This document shows, piece by piece, positions 46,001 through 56,262 of a stretch of DNA of 64,000 nucleotides. Source of the DNA: Brienomyrus brachyistius (taxonomy: Eukaryota; Chordata; Actinopteri; Osteoglossiformes; Mormyridae); assembly GCF_023856365.1 (NCBI RefSeq), contig NC_064539.1:16567519-16631518 (forward strand). The letters are read 5' to 3'. Numbering within the stretch: position 1 is the stretch's first letter; every line of letters begins with the position of its first letter. The notes beneath the pieces were generated by a model. It did not search any database. It was given only the letters and a program-made list of their open reading frames with translations, and was not told where the DNA came from. Made by a program: the position numbers and the translations under genes.

Positions 46001-46440
46001 GCTACGTCGCTTCCTCCTTTGATGTTGCCCTTGACCCCTGCTGTCCTGTTCTTGGGAAACGACTGGACCTTTTTTATGTTTAATCGTGAGAGATCTGAGG
46101 ACCCAGGTTGTAATTATAGCTGCCTGGGTACCATGTGACTTTCTGACCGATCGGGGTCTCCCTTTATAAGCATGGGACGACTGCACCGAAAACAGGATAC
46201 AGGTAATATTTTATGCAGAGAAGCTACAGCCATGAAACATGCATTCCTGAGGTAGGATGCTGGGTAGATTTAGACATTGAGCAGGATGACACTGCAGTGT
46301 GTGAGGTGTCTGAACATCCGGGGCGATGCTGCCCCGACCTCATCCATCTGTCAGGTAGCAAAACAGGTAGCCAATGTTGGCAAACATGTGTGTCACACGG
46401 GTGTGAAGCAGTGCAGCTGTTTCCAGTTATTCATTCATTA
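43090..46440. other. No recognised gene
   Basis: Contains a poly-T run (43265-43279) and short poly-G runs near 43344, 43384 and 44094. An octamer ATGCAAAT at 45232-45239 was noticed but has no context. Open frames such as 43973-44185 minus are unrecognised. Confidence 0.45.
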
Positions 46441-46449
46441 TAATGTCGT

Positions 46450-46479
46450 TGGGGGGCGGGGGGGGGGGGGGGGGGGGGC
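46450..46479. repeat. Poly-G run
   Basis: GGGGGG, one C, then about 20 consecutive G. Confidence 0.92.
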
Positions 46480-46631
46480 TGGGAAAGAGCATGGATTAAT
46501 GGAGGGAATAGGGTTCGGTGCTCAGAATAAACATGCGGGGGCTTGCTGATGTCTGTCTACTCCGGGAAGTACTGCTCAGGGAGTGAAAACAAAGAACAGA
46601 AGGCTAGGACAGAAAGGGAGATGAAAAAGGC

Positions 46632-46632
<1 letters not shown>

Positions 46633-46721
<89 letters not shown>

Positions 46722-46732
46722 GGGGGGGGGGG
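46633..46732. repeat. (GT)n microsatellite ending in poly-G
   Basis: About 43 GT units with one ATG interruption, then about 12 G. Confidence 0.95.
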
Positions 46733-46828
46733 GTTTGCATAGATCACATTTAAGGACCAAATTGTACCCAAAGTGTGGTAAAACCTGAAATTTCCCTACT
46801 TTTGGGAACATCTTTTGAGATAGGTACA

Positions 46829-46860
<32 letters not shown>

Positions 46861-46863
46861 AGT
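46733..46863. repeat. MITE-related fragment and (TG)n flank
   Basis: Contains AAATTGTACCC-type words of unclear origin, then a clean (TG)n tract at about 46832-46860 that abuts the left end of the next MITE. Confidence 0.6.
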
Positions 46864-47137
46864 GGGTATACCTTACCTTATGTCCCCACAATGTCCCCAC
46901 AAAGTGATGAATACCTGTTTTTTTCCCTTATGGGGACTGGTTTCCTGGTTCCTTTAAGGGAAAACTCAATTTAATAAAAATCTGTGACTACAGTGAAAAA
47001 ACTAAAAATGCAAAAACTCTTGCGTTTTGCTTGGTTACTTATGGTTAGGGCAGGGTGGGGGTTAGGGTTGTCATAGTTAGCGTTAGCATTTTTTCCATAT
47101 AAATGAATGAGTGGTCCCAATAAAGACATGTTTACCC
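46864..47137 (+). mobile_element. MITE of the microsatellite-flanked family
   Basis: Starts GGGTATACCTTACCTTATG and ends in a worn inverted version (GACATGTTTACCC). Interior blocks TTGCTTGGTTACTTATGG and GTGGGGGTTAGGGTTGTCAT match, in reverse complement, the copy at 12727-12989. (TG)n lies on both sides. Non-coding. Confidence 0.82.
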
Positions 47138-48330
47138 GACATGTGCGTGTGTGTGTGCGTGTAGGCCCCCACCCCCCCCAATGCACAGGTGCTACAGGAC
47201 GGCGGACCGCCGAGGCCCCAAGGCAACGCTGCTTTCTGTCTGACATTCTTATCAGTTTCCTAATTCATTCAACATAGCTAATTGTCAAAGCATAAACTAA
47301 TAAACTTCCATTTTTCCATGGTAGAATATTCTGAGATAGTCTGTAAATGACACATCCTCCTTCATCGCCACCCCGTTTAGCTATCTGCGTGACTTTAAAA
47401 TCATAACACGCTTTTCATGGAATTTGACTTTCATTGTCCTCGCCTCTAATGACGGCCCTACTCAGCATTTAACATTCAGAAAGGAACTATGAAGTTTGTA
47501 ACTTGTGTTCCAGAAATCCCCAGCTTCCACGCATCCTTAGAGCATTTTCACGGTTCTCTGAAAATCAGAAGGTTGTCAAAAAAAGCAAAGCATATTGATT
47601 TATACGTTAAAGAGAATTTATAGTTGGTATTCATATGCAATCCACATTTTCGCTTTATCCACAGGGGTTTGTCTTTCAGCTATGTGCTCTTACAGACAGG
47701 TCTCATTGTGTATGTTGGAATCCTAATCAGTTTTAGCTGGCATTTCTCAAATGAATCTCATATAGTTTTTCATTGAAGGGGCATACAGAACACAAACCTG
47801 GCAATAGTTCACCGGCTCGATAATGTTTTAGTGTAAACAGCTAAATTTCTGTTACTGTGCAGAATTCAGTCTTGTAAATAATTAACAATTGATTTTTCCA
47901 TCTGTTAGTCATACATAATCCAATCATTCTCTGGTACCTTAATTCTTGTCATGCAGACATCTTACGACAACCCTCAAGATGACTTACGTCTCCCTGGCAG
48001 ATTGACCACCGGTAGATGGACTGCAAAATGTTCAGTTAACTGTTTCCACCAGCCCCGTACTCTATGATATAAAAATACATCAAGTTTAAATGTGCATTAG
48101 GGATCCCAAAATTCCATCAATAAACCACAAAACTAGAGCCCTCTGTTTAATTTCAGGTGTATGAGTCTAACAGAACAAACGTCCCATGTGAAAAAGCTGA
48201 CCTGAATACTGGAATAAAAGCAAATAAAAAGCTGAGACAAAAGAAATGTTATTTAATACAGGCATAGTTAAAGTGACCCGGCAGTTTTTGTTGCTACAGC
48301 AGAAAAACACTTATGCAAAAATCTAAACAT
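47138..48330. other. No recognised gene
   Basis: A short poly-C (47168-47178) follows the MITE flank. The rest is unremarkable AT-rich sequence. Confidence 0.5.
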
Positions 48331-48334
48331 CCAA

Positions 48335-48612
48335 TTTTGGTAACTGTAGGCCCCATAGCCTATTCCAGGAAGCACAGTGCATGATGTAGGAGATTTCTGG
48401 ACAGGGTGCCCGTCCATCACAAGGAACACACACTGGAAACTGCACACAAAGGGCAATTTTTTTAGAGATATCACATCTTTGCACTGTAGGAGGAAAACCA
48501 GAATATCCAGAGAAAACCCACATTAAAACAGGGACAATATGCAAGCTCCACACACACTGAGAGCCAGGGCAGGTTTCAGACTCAGCATGGTGCCGTCCGC
48601 TGAACTGCCACA
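48335..48612 (-). mobile_element. Decayed SINE copy, minus strand
   Basis: Complement order is preserved: CCTATTCCAGGAAGCACAG, GGGTGCCCGTCCATCACAAG, GAGGAAAACCAGAATATCC, ATATGCAAGCTCCACACAC, GGTGCCGTCCG. It covers most of the SINE length. Confidence 0.7.
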
Positions 48613-48614
48613 CC

Positions 48615-49110
48615 CCAACTCTGCCCCCGTGTGGCCACAGTAGTTCATTGTTCTTGCCTGACGGGAAATACTTCTGGCTGTTGTGGATACCGCATTATTA
48701 CATCATAACCTGGGAAACAGATTCCACGAACAGCTGATGTAAGACCAGAATTATTTGTGGAGATTTCTATGCTCTCTGGCTTTATCTTATTAAAGTGTAG
48801 ATGAGGTTCAAAGGTTTCCCTCCAGATGATGTCTAAGAGCTTCTTGTTCTAGCCGATGACTATCAGTTAGAGCAAAAGGTGCGTTAAATAGTCACTCATG
48901 GCAGGAAAAGGCTTGGCAATCGTCTGAACCCATTAAATACGCAGTTGAGCTGATCTGAGAATCAGTTACCCATTATATTTAGGGAAATGAAAACAGATGC
49001 ATTGATACTGACAAAATATGCATTAAGGTGGTGATAAAAAGTCTCATATATAAATAAATACAAAGACTCAGTGGTTTACTACTGTTCAACCCACAGTCCA
49101 GATACGTGCA
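48615..49110. other. No recognised feature
   Basis: Nothing identifiable seen. Confidence 0.5.
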
Positions 49111-49117
49111 GAATTAG

Positions 49118-49300
49118 TGACTCTGAATTGGTCATGTAACCTGAGAGTGTGTGTGTGTGTGTCCTTCAATGGACTGGCATCCCACCAAGACTGTACCCCT
49201 GCCTTGTGCACTGTGCTGCCTGGGATAGGCTCCAGCCCCCCCCCACGCTCCCCCACAATGCTGCACTGGTGGGTGTTTGGAAGACGGACGGGGGGATGAA
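49118..49300 (+). mobile_element. SINE remnant, 3' half
   Basis: GACTCTGAATTGG, an internal (TG)n, CAATGGACTGGCATCCCACC and CTGGGATAGGCTCCAGCC are in SINE order, ending near GTTTGGAAGACGGACGG. Confidence 0.7.
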
Positions 49301-49304
49301 AGGA

Positions 49305-49678
49305 GTGGAAATACATATATCATATATGCGAATGAACCCCAATCCAGAGCTGCGTGTGTCAGTTTGCAAGTACGTAGTAATTACTGACAGACGGCGATGA
49401 GGAGGAGTTTTTGTCTGTGCTACCACTGCTACACAAAGGAAGTAAATACTTTTATTAGTTTGGCTACTGATAAAGAAGATAATTTTGTATCATTGGAAGC
49501 ATTTTCATGTAATTTTGCATTATTGAAAACTTTGTCAGTGTTATTTCTCATGCGGCACAGAATTGTAGCATTTCTGTGGTTTAAAATGACAAGTCATGTC
49601 ATTTATGTATCTTTCTAAGTCAGCAATCCGTGTTGCCAGCTATCATATGCAGACTTTTTTTTATTGTTGATGATACAG
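49305..49678. other. No recognised feature
   Basis: Unremarkable sequence between two SINE copies. Confidence 0.5.
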
Positions 49679-49679
49679 T

Positions 49680-49750
49680 TCATCCATCCATCTTTCATAA
49701 CTGCTTACTAAGAACCTGGAACCTTTCCTGGGGGAGTCAAGGCACAAGGC
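49680..49750 (-). mobile_element. SINE remnant, tail end, minus strand
   Basis: CATCCATCCATC, then ACTGCTTACTAAGAACCTGG and GGCACAAGGCAGGGGAAC, the complement of the SINE 3' end. The 40-bp array continues directly from it. Confidence 0.7.
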
Positions 49751-50375
49751 AGGGGAACACCCTGGATGGGACACCAGCCTATCACAACGCGGGAGCACAC
49801 CCTGGATGGGACACCAGCCTATCACAACGCGGGAGCACACCCTGGATGGGACACCAGCCTATCAGAAGGCAGGGGAACACCCTGGATGGGACACCACCCT
49901 ATAACAAGGCAGGGGAACACCCTGGATGGGACACCAGCCTATCACAACGCCGGAGCACACCCTGGATGGGACACCAGCCTATCAGAAAGCAGGGGAACAC
50001 CCTGGATGGGACACCAGCCTATCACAACGCGGGAGCACAACCTGGATGGGACACCAGCCTATCAGAAGGCAGGGGAACACCCTGGATGGGACACCAGCCT
50101 ATCACAACGCGGGAGCACACCCTGGATGGGACACCAGCCTATCACAACGCGGGAGCACACCCTGGATGGGACACCAGCCTATCAGAAGGCAGGGGAACAC
50201 CCTGGATGGGACACCACCCTATAACAAGGCAGGGGAACACCCTGGATGGGACACCAGCCTATCACAACGCCGGAGCACACCCTGGATGGGACACCAGCCT
50301 ATCACAACGCGGGAGCACAACCTGGATGGGACACCAGCCTATCAGAAGGCAGGGGAACACCCTGGATGGGATGCT
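49743..50375. repeat. 40-bp minisatellite, 16 units, derived from a SINE segment
   Basis: The core ACACCCTGGATGGGACACCA occurs 16 times at exact 40-bp steps from 49757 to 50357 (the last copy diverges after the core). Three end types (CACAACGCGG, CAGAAGGCAG and CCTATAACAAGG) alternate, and the order repeats after 320 bp, so there is an 8-unit higher-order block, with one unit missing from the second block. 40 is not a multiple of three, so all three plus frames are open and spurious proteins of 150-260 residues appear. The sequence corresponds to the SINE's minus-strand GGCAGGGAACAACCCAGGAT region. Confidence 0.96.
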
Positions 50376-50379
50376 GGTT

Positions 50380-50855
50380 AATAATCTACTTATTTCTAAA
50401 TTAATGAAGAATTAGAATTTGTTACTTTCTTGGTAATAAATTCTTTAATGTCTTCTGTAACTACAGATTGATTTTACAATAATACTCCTGCAAAAGGATT
50501 CATTAAAGAAAATGATGAAAGCCCTTCCAATACTGAGATAAGCACAAATGCCAAGAACTTGCCTACAGTGGATAGGAAATTAACCCAGGCCCAAATGTTC
50601 AATTAAAATGAAGTCTGCCTCCCTTTCTTGTGTGAATACATGCTTCTCACAAATTGGCCTCACACATACTGTCATACATTCCCCAAAGCTGGTCAGGATG
50701 CAACTGTAATCTTCCTATCAATACAATGTAACATTTATATAGACTATATATCTAAATATATACATGCACTGAATGATCTGATGTTGTGGTTCTTACTGAT
50801 TTCCCACAATCTAAAGTACAATATATATTTTTTAGATATGAGTTATGTTCATCTT
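50380..50855. other. No recognised feature
   Basis: AT-rich, nothing identifiable. Confidence 0.5.
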
Positions 50856-50857
50856 CC

Positions 50858-50934
50858 ATAATCACTTACCAGTCAAAGATCATGGTGATCTTGACAAAGC
50901 ACAATGCAGAGGACACCCTGGATGGGATGCCAGT
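50858..50934 (-). mobile_element. SINE remnant, tail side, minus strand
   Basis: CATAATCACTTACCAGTC, then GACACCCTGGATGGGATGCC and AGTC, the same SINE region that forms the 40-bp array. It is joined directly to the telomere-like array. Confidence 0.6.
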
Positions 50935-50990
50935 CCCTAACCCTAACCCTAACTAACCCTAACCCTAACCCTAACCCTAACCCTACCCAG
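50935..50990. repeat. Telomere-like (CCCTAA)n array, about 8 units
   Basis: CCCTAA repeats with one shortened CTAA unit and a CCCTACCC end. It occupies the place where related MITE copies have a single GGGTAGGGGTTAAGG-type stretch, read on the opposite strand. Confidence 0.93.
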
Positions 50991-51205
50991 CCCTAAGCTT
51001 AATCATGAGTAAAAAGCAAAATACAAGTCTTTTAGCATTTTAGTTTTTTGATTGCAGCCAAGGATGTTTATAAAACTGAATTTCCCCTTCTGGGAACTGA
51101 AAAAAATGGTCCCCTCCCTACAACGTTAAAATAGCAGGTTTTTATCACATTGTGGGGACATTTGGTCCCCATAACATAATATATACATGACCACACAGAC
51201 ACACA
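50991..51205 (-). mobile_element. MITE of the microsatellite-flanked family, left end lost
   Basis: Read on the minus strand: GGGGACCAAATGTCCCCACA, GTGATAAAAACCTG, then TGCAATCAAAAAACTAAAATG, given only as separate landmarks, and TTTTACTCATGATTAAGC before the telomere-like array. Block order matches the copy at 7085-7322. A CA-rich tract (51197-51222) lies at its outer end. Confidence 0.75.
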
Positions 51206-51224
51206 CAGACACACACACTTTGGG

Positions 51225-51740
51225 CATGTAGAGTCACCATTTTACTTACTGTCACGTTATTTCAGTCAGTGGAACTATGTATGTGACACTATGCATTTTT
51301 ATTGCCAGTCAAAATGAAAATGAGCTGAACGACGCCACCAACCAAGTCAGAAGACGTGCTGTTTGCCACAGAATCATGTGTGTTTTTAAGGAGATGTAAA
51401 TGCGTGGCGAGCCGGCGGAAGCCTGGCGCCGTGGGAGACGGTTTGCTTTCCCCAGACTGTTTCACACTCCAGTCCCGTGCAAATCTGCTCCTAATTAATG
51501 ATGACCAGCTGCCTGTAATCAGAGCTAAGTGGGTCCGGGCAGCGTGAGGAGCAGCTCGTCTGCGAATGAACGACCGACGGCCCTGCGCAGCTCCTCGGAG
51601 CCTGAGCACGTATACCACATATAAACAAATATATATACATTAACATAACATATACAGAGGTGTGTGTGTGTACAGACATGTGTTTACATGTGTTATTTAT
51701 ATTACATCTACATGTTTATATGTTGCATTATATGTTAATA
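51225..51740. other. No recognised gene
   Basis: A CpG-richer patch at 51395-51605 is open on both strands (51356-51547 plus, 51289-51618 minus) but unrecognised. AT-rich words with TATATA and a short TG tract lie at 51610-51740. Confidence 0.45.
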
Positions 51741-51744
51741 TATA

Positions 51745-52261
51745 CAGCTGTGGAAAAAATTAAGACCACAGAACAATTTTTCGTTTCAATCATTTCTTAA
51801 TTTATGGGTGAATAATATATATACATATTTGCCAAACTGCAGTCTGGTTCTTCTCTGTTTCTCTTTAATGAAGGGCTTCTTCCTTACTTCATGAGACTTC
51901 AGTCCTGCTTCTAGGAGCCTGATACAAACTGTCCTAGCAGTGCACCTCACACCTGCACTTAATGTTGCCCATTACTTTTGAAGGTCACTTGATGTCATCC
52001 TACGATTCACAAGAAGCTGTCAGATAAGGTAACAGTCATGGCTGGCCTTAGAAAGTCACTTCTGCCCTCTACCTGGCTTGTTTCTGGTCATTTCCAGTGT
52101 CTCCTGCTTCACCTTGTTCTTGTGTACTGCTGTCTTAGAAACTTTGAGCCTGGAAGCAGCCTGCTGATCAGTGTAACCTTCTGCCAGCAGAACCAAGGTT
52201 AAACATGCAGATTCAGATTTGCTGAAAAATATAGATTGGTCTCAATTTTTTTCTATGGCTG
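51745..52261 (-). mobile_element. Internally deleted Tc1/mariner element, 517 bp
   Basis: Bounded by TA at 51743-51744 and 52262-52263. The ends are inverted: left CAGCTGTGGAAAAAATTAAG, complement of right CAGCCATAGAAAAAAATTGA. Minus-strand text includes a helix-turn-helix stretch (YTDQQAASRLKVSKTAVH) and a second DNA-binding part (CTARTVCIRLLEAGLKSHEV, then RKKPF), the N-terminal part of a Tc1 transposase. The catalytic domain is missing. Confidence 0.88.
51840..52190 (-). pseudogene. Tc1-type transposase, N-terminal DNA-binding region only
   Basis: Lies inside the element at 51745-52261. The paired helix-turn-helix region is recognisable, but stops and frameshifts separate its blocks (for example a stop before the CTARTVC block). 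The text ends soon after RTRLQFGK, where the catalytic core should begin. Non-functional. Confidence 0.78.
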
Positions 52262-52348
52262 TATGTTTTTCTATTATAATTGTATGGTAGGTATCCCACA
52301 AACAAATACAACTTACATACACTTATATACTGTACTGTATATATAGTA

Positions 52349-52687
52349 CAGGCCAAAAGTTTGGACACACCTTCTCATTCAATGTGTTGTCTTTATTTTC
52401 ATGACCATTTACATTGGTAGATTCTCACTGAAGGCATCAAAACTATGAATGAACACATGTGGAGTTACGTACTTAACAAAAAAAGGTGACATAACTGAAA
52501 ACATGTTTTATATTCTAGTTTCTTCAAAATAGCCACCGTTTGCTCTGATTACTGCTTTGCACACTTGCTAAACACCTCTGGGAACTCCTTCAAGACTGTT
52601 GGAAAACCATTTCAGGTGACTACCCCTTGAAGCGCATTGAGAGAATGCCAAGAGTGTGCAAAGCAGTAATCAGAGCAAAGGGTGGCT
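52349..52687. mobile_element. Truncated palindromic Tc1-type element
   Basis: Begins after TA with CAGGCCAAAAGTTTGGACAC, the end of a very widespread vertebrate Tc1-like family. Much of the left arm is intact. The right arm begins near 52608 but stops at GGTGGCTA (52687), losing its outer end. TGCTCTGATTACTGCTTTGC in the left arm pairs with GCAAAGCAGTAATCAGAGCA in the right. Non-coding. Confidence 0.85.
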
Positions 52688-52870
52688 AAAGGACGACTAA
52701 GACATACCTCTTTCAGCAGTACATGGATTACTAACCATCACTTACCAACAGTGTTTTTAGAGTGATAGTATTCATATCCAGGATCTACTGAACCAGTAGA
52801 AGAGACCTTGCCTTTCTCTTCCCTTCTCTTCTTTCTGCTTAATCTCTCTCGTGTCCAGCACCTGGCCTAA
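52688..52870 (+). mobile_element. Possible LINE 3' remnant
   Basis: CTAAAGGACGACTAAGACAT followed by ACCTCTTTCAGCAGTACATG resembles the terminal codons of L2/CR1 LINE ORFs (KRRLK...F...YL; compare 1135-1181). Short and decayed. Confidence 0.3.
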
Positions 52871-52871
52871 C

Positions 52872-53045
52872 CGCTGCTAATGTTAATGCTAATGCTAATG
52901 CTAATGCACTGGCTTTGCTGCTGCTAATGTTAATGCTAATGCTAATGCACTGGCTTTGCCGCTGCTAATGTTAATGCTAATGCACTGGCTTTGCCGCTGC
53001 TAATGTTAATGCTAATGCACTGGCTTTGCCGCTGCTAATGCTCTT
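52872..53045. repeat. Minisatellite with 35-bp unit and variable (AATGCT) hexamers
   Basis: Four copies of GCTGCTAATGTTAATGCTAA plus TGCACTGGCTTTGCC. They differ in length by multiples of six because of extra AATGCT hexamers in the first two copies. A microsatellite is thus nested in a minisatellite. Confidence 0.9.
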
Positions 53046-54340
53046 GTGTTTGCTAAGAAGCAGAATGACGCTTATCTGGATCCTTTTAATGCTATGTGTC
53101 ACCTAACCACTAAGGGTCACCTAAGGTTGACAGATATGTTAAAACCTGGACAACCCTCATGTATAGATATGAAACTGTGCCGAGTTAGAGTGCCGTGCTT
53201 CACTGGGCAGTAACGATTTGGAAATAGTATTTCCAAAGCGGCAGGCCTGACTCCAGGTTGTCCTCTATGGGGAATATGCACGTTTGCCATGAGATTGTAT
53301 GGCTTCCATAGCAGAAAGACACAATCTTGATGAACTGCCATCTACAGGTTGTGCTTACTGTGTGATTCCTGTAGGGGGCTCCTCTGAAGGACTGTCATGT
53401 CCTGCATTATGACCTTACTACTTAGCACATACAGGCTCCAGGCCCGTTATGGCTTTACACTAAATGCATGGATAATGGAAATTAAAATCTCCTGTCTATG
53501 TAAATGTGTCTCCCAGTTGGTCGGGGGGGGCTTTTTTAATGATGTTTTTGAATATTTATTTTAAGGGGTAGCAAGGTGGTGCGGGGCTGTTGTATAAACA
53601 TGATTGGTTGCCCTTGTTTCCAGCTTGAGGTGCAAAAACTCATACACAAGTATTAGACTTTCTGGGTTGTAAAAAAAAATAAAATAGCGACAGTCCCTAA
53701 CAAGAGACTGGGGTTATAGCCGGACCAAGGCGAGAAGGGAGTGTGGCTTTAAGTGAGCTGGAGGCAAGAGAAGGGAGGAAGCGTACGCTGCTGACCTTCC
53801 TGATGCTGAGCTCTCCGCTGAAACCCTAACATCACCGTCGGCTTGTGCGCATGCTACGGCGGAGGTGTGCAGGCATCTCTGCGGGCAACGCCGTCGATGT
53901 AGATGCTGCACACGCACACCTCATAAATAAAAGAAGCGCAGACTCGTGCAAGTAACACGACTGTAAAAGTGACATGCAATTATGAACAACAGCGTTAGCT
54001 AAAAGGCAGCCTGGGGTATTCTGCGGATCTGTACGCAAATGTGTTTTATTTGTCTAAATATTACGGACAGTATTATTTGGATTAAATTAAAGTTGAAGGA
54101 TGAATTAAGGTATAGCTAGCTAAATGAGTTCATGCTAAATGTGACCGAAACATGAAAGCGATTGGCCAACAACATTTAAATGGTCGTATATTGTACAAAC
54201 TCATAAGGGGGTTTTGTATAAATCTCTTAATCCAACCCAAAAACACTGAGGAGCCAAAACATTAGGACCACCCCTACATGGCCTGGGATATGCTTGATTC
54301 GAAGTACTGGGGTATGTACTCACCCCGACTGACTGCGAAC
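53046..54340. other. No recognised gene
   Basis: A poly-G (53523-53530) and an A-rich stretch near 53672 were seen. A GC-richer patch at 53700-53910 is open on the minus strand (53714-53917), unrecognised. Confidence 0.45.
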
Positions 54341-54344
54341 ACCC

Positions 54345-54545
54345 CCCCAAGCCGCGCCGGCACCCTCGGTATGTACTAAACCGATTCTTTTGACTGTGGG
54401 GGGAAACCAGAGTACCTGGAGAAACCCCATGACGACAAGGGAAGAACATGCAAACTGTACACACATGTAATCCAGGCAGAGACTTGAACCCGCGTCCAAG
54501 AGGTGTCAGGTAACAGTGCTACCCACTGCACCACCACACTGCCCC
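54345..54545 (-). mobile_element. SINE copy, head part, minus strand
   Basis: GGGGGGAAACCAGAGTACC, GAAGAACATGCAAACTGTAC, CAGAGACTTGAACCCGCGTC (complement of the B-box region) and GCTACCCACTGCACCACCAC (complement of the A-box region). The tail side is missing. Confidence 0.75.
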
Positions 54546-54945
54546 ATATACATATATATAATTGTATATATATACAATTATTCCTTTCAATCTCTCCACG
54601 CTGCCCCTTAGGTTTGGGGAGCGGAATCATCTAGGAGAAACCTAGGGAGGAATCATCTCTTTCTGTCCCCCAATTAGTCTCAGAGCTCAATCGAGTTAAT
54701 TATTATGAAATGGAAAAATTCCTGGCAGCTCGCAGAATCTGCATGCAGAAGTACGTCCTACATCGGCGACTAAGCTGAAGTGTCGTCAGTCGGGAAGGAA
54801 ACACAGAGACCATGGAAAGGTCAGCTTGGTAGAAATGGTCTGTCTGTATGCAGCAGCGTAGCAGGAAAACTGCGATTTCTGAGGAAGAGAAAGAAAAAAA
54901 AACAATATTTTTCTTGTAAAATTATGTGGAACATAAAAGCTATTT
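54546..54945. other. No clear feature; possible outer part of the Tc1 remnant
   Basis: Contains an AT repeat (54545-54575) and an A-rich run near 54897. The open frame beginning at 54780 continues into the transposase remnant below. Confidence 0.4.
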
Positions 54946-54949
54946 GGAA

Positions 54950-55325
54950 TTCCTGCAAAGACACTTGCAATACTGAGCATCCTGCCCAGATAATAGGGTG
55001 TGTGAAACTTTTCATGTTATGGCGATGCAAGTCATCAGCAAGGAACAGGAAGCTCATTTGGATAGAGGGCAAAATTAATGAAGCTAAATATAGGCAAATC
55101 CTTAAGGAAAACCTGCTTCGGTCTGCAAAACACAGCCAAGACTAACAGATATTCACCTTTCAGCAGGACACTGACCTAAAACGCACAGCTAATGGGAGGA
55201 TCCGCAGGCTGGAGAGCACTGAAGCTGAAGACACAGACAAGCTGGATGTGAATCAAATTGAGAATCTCTGGTCGAACTTGAGGGCTGCTGTCTACAAAAT
55301 GTTCCCATGTATAATTTTGTCAGGA
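54950..55325 (+). pseudogene. Decayed Tc1/mariner transposase, catalytic-domain fragment
   Basis: Recognisable blocks in order: VKLFMLWRCKSSA (family pattern G..MLWGCFS), KLIWIEGKINEAKYRQILKE then NLL, FQQDTDLKRTANG (the second catalytic aspartate block, family FQQDNDPKHTA) and NQIENLWSNLRAAVY (family NPIENLW, holding the third catalytic acid). A TAA at 55143-55145 interrupts the frame before the FQQD block, and the ESLEWPSQSPDL-type stretch is unrecognisable. No terminal inverted repeats were found. Function lost. Confidence 0.82.
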
Positions 55326-56050
55326 AGAACGGGCTGCATTGCTGTAAATCCCGTAAAAGGTGTTGCACAGTTAAACTTTTTTTGCCTTTTCACATTCAAT
55401 AACTCAAGAGCAGTGGACTACAGAATTGGGGGGGGGGGGGGTGTATTAGAGGCATCTAGAAAGGTAGTGGGAGAGGATTTTGGGAAACCAGAATAGTGGA
55501 ATACTGTTTACTGAGCTGTGTATAGACATGGCTAACTTATGGTGTATGGATCCATCTGGTTTCATTTCTGGATTACTGCCCCTTTGTTTGCCGGGACTAA
55601 CTGGAGCATTGGGGAATAGCAGAGGAAAAAAAGATGGACCAATTGTACCACTGACTGGGAGAGATGAAGGTCCCCAGTAAACGTCTTACTGGCTTGATCA
55701 TGTTTGTACAGGTTCAGTTTTGTCAATCTTGTTCACTCAGGTTCCGACAGAAAACGATTGTGTAATGAGCAATTAAAAGTATGTAATTGAATGGCGTACG
55801 TTGCAGATGTGGGAGATTGGGTTTACGGACCCTAGGGAGGCAGCCATAGATCAGATAAAGTGCTTTGGTCCTTTGTCTTTCTCTGATTTAATTGGTAGAA
55901 CAATAGATTTTTGATCAATTATGTGTCTTTAAAATTCCTGGCATTGTTGTGGCTTGTGATTTCTTTTAGATTGGATAATTTCCATGATTTTTGAAAGTGC
56001 TAATCACTGATTTGTCTAGCTGTCTGACATTCTAGCAACTACCCATCAAT
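55326..56050. other. No recognised gene; poly-G run
   Basis: About 14 G at 55428-55441. The rest is unremarkable. Confidence 0.5.
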
Positions 56051-56054
56051 CCAG

Positions 56055-56262
56055 TCATCCATCCATCCATCCATCCATCTATCCATCTTCCAAGCACTTC
56101 ATGGTCAGGGTCACAGTCTCTGCCAGACAGCACATGAAACAAGACAAGGGTAAGACCCTATGTGCCAGATCACTGTAGGGTGCATACACCCTCACAGGGA
56201 CCAACTTACCCAACTGCAGCATGGGAGAACATGCAAACTCCACATACGCAGAGTAGTGACTT
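56055..56262 (-). mobile_element. Decayed SINE copy, minus strand
   Basis: CATCCATCCATCCATC tail complement, then a worn body and GGGAGAACATGCAAACTCCA. Confidence 0.6.

Noticed and set aside
49630..50415. 261-residue plus-strand frame and two companions
   Set aside because: Generated by the 40-bp minisatellite derived from a SINE.
50935..50990. Relic of a chromosome-end fusion
   Set aside because: The telomere-like repeats are single-orientation, short and embedded in a recognisable MITE; no head-to-head junction.
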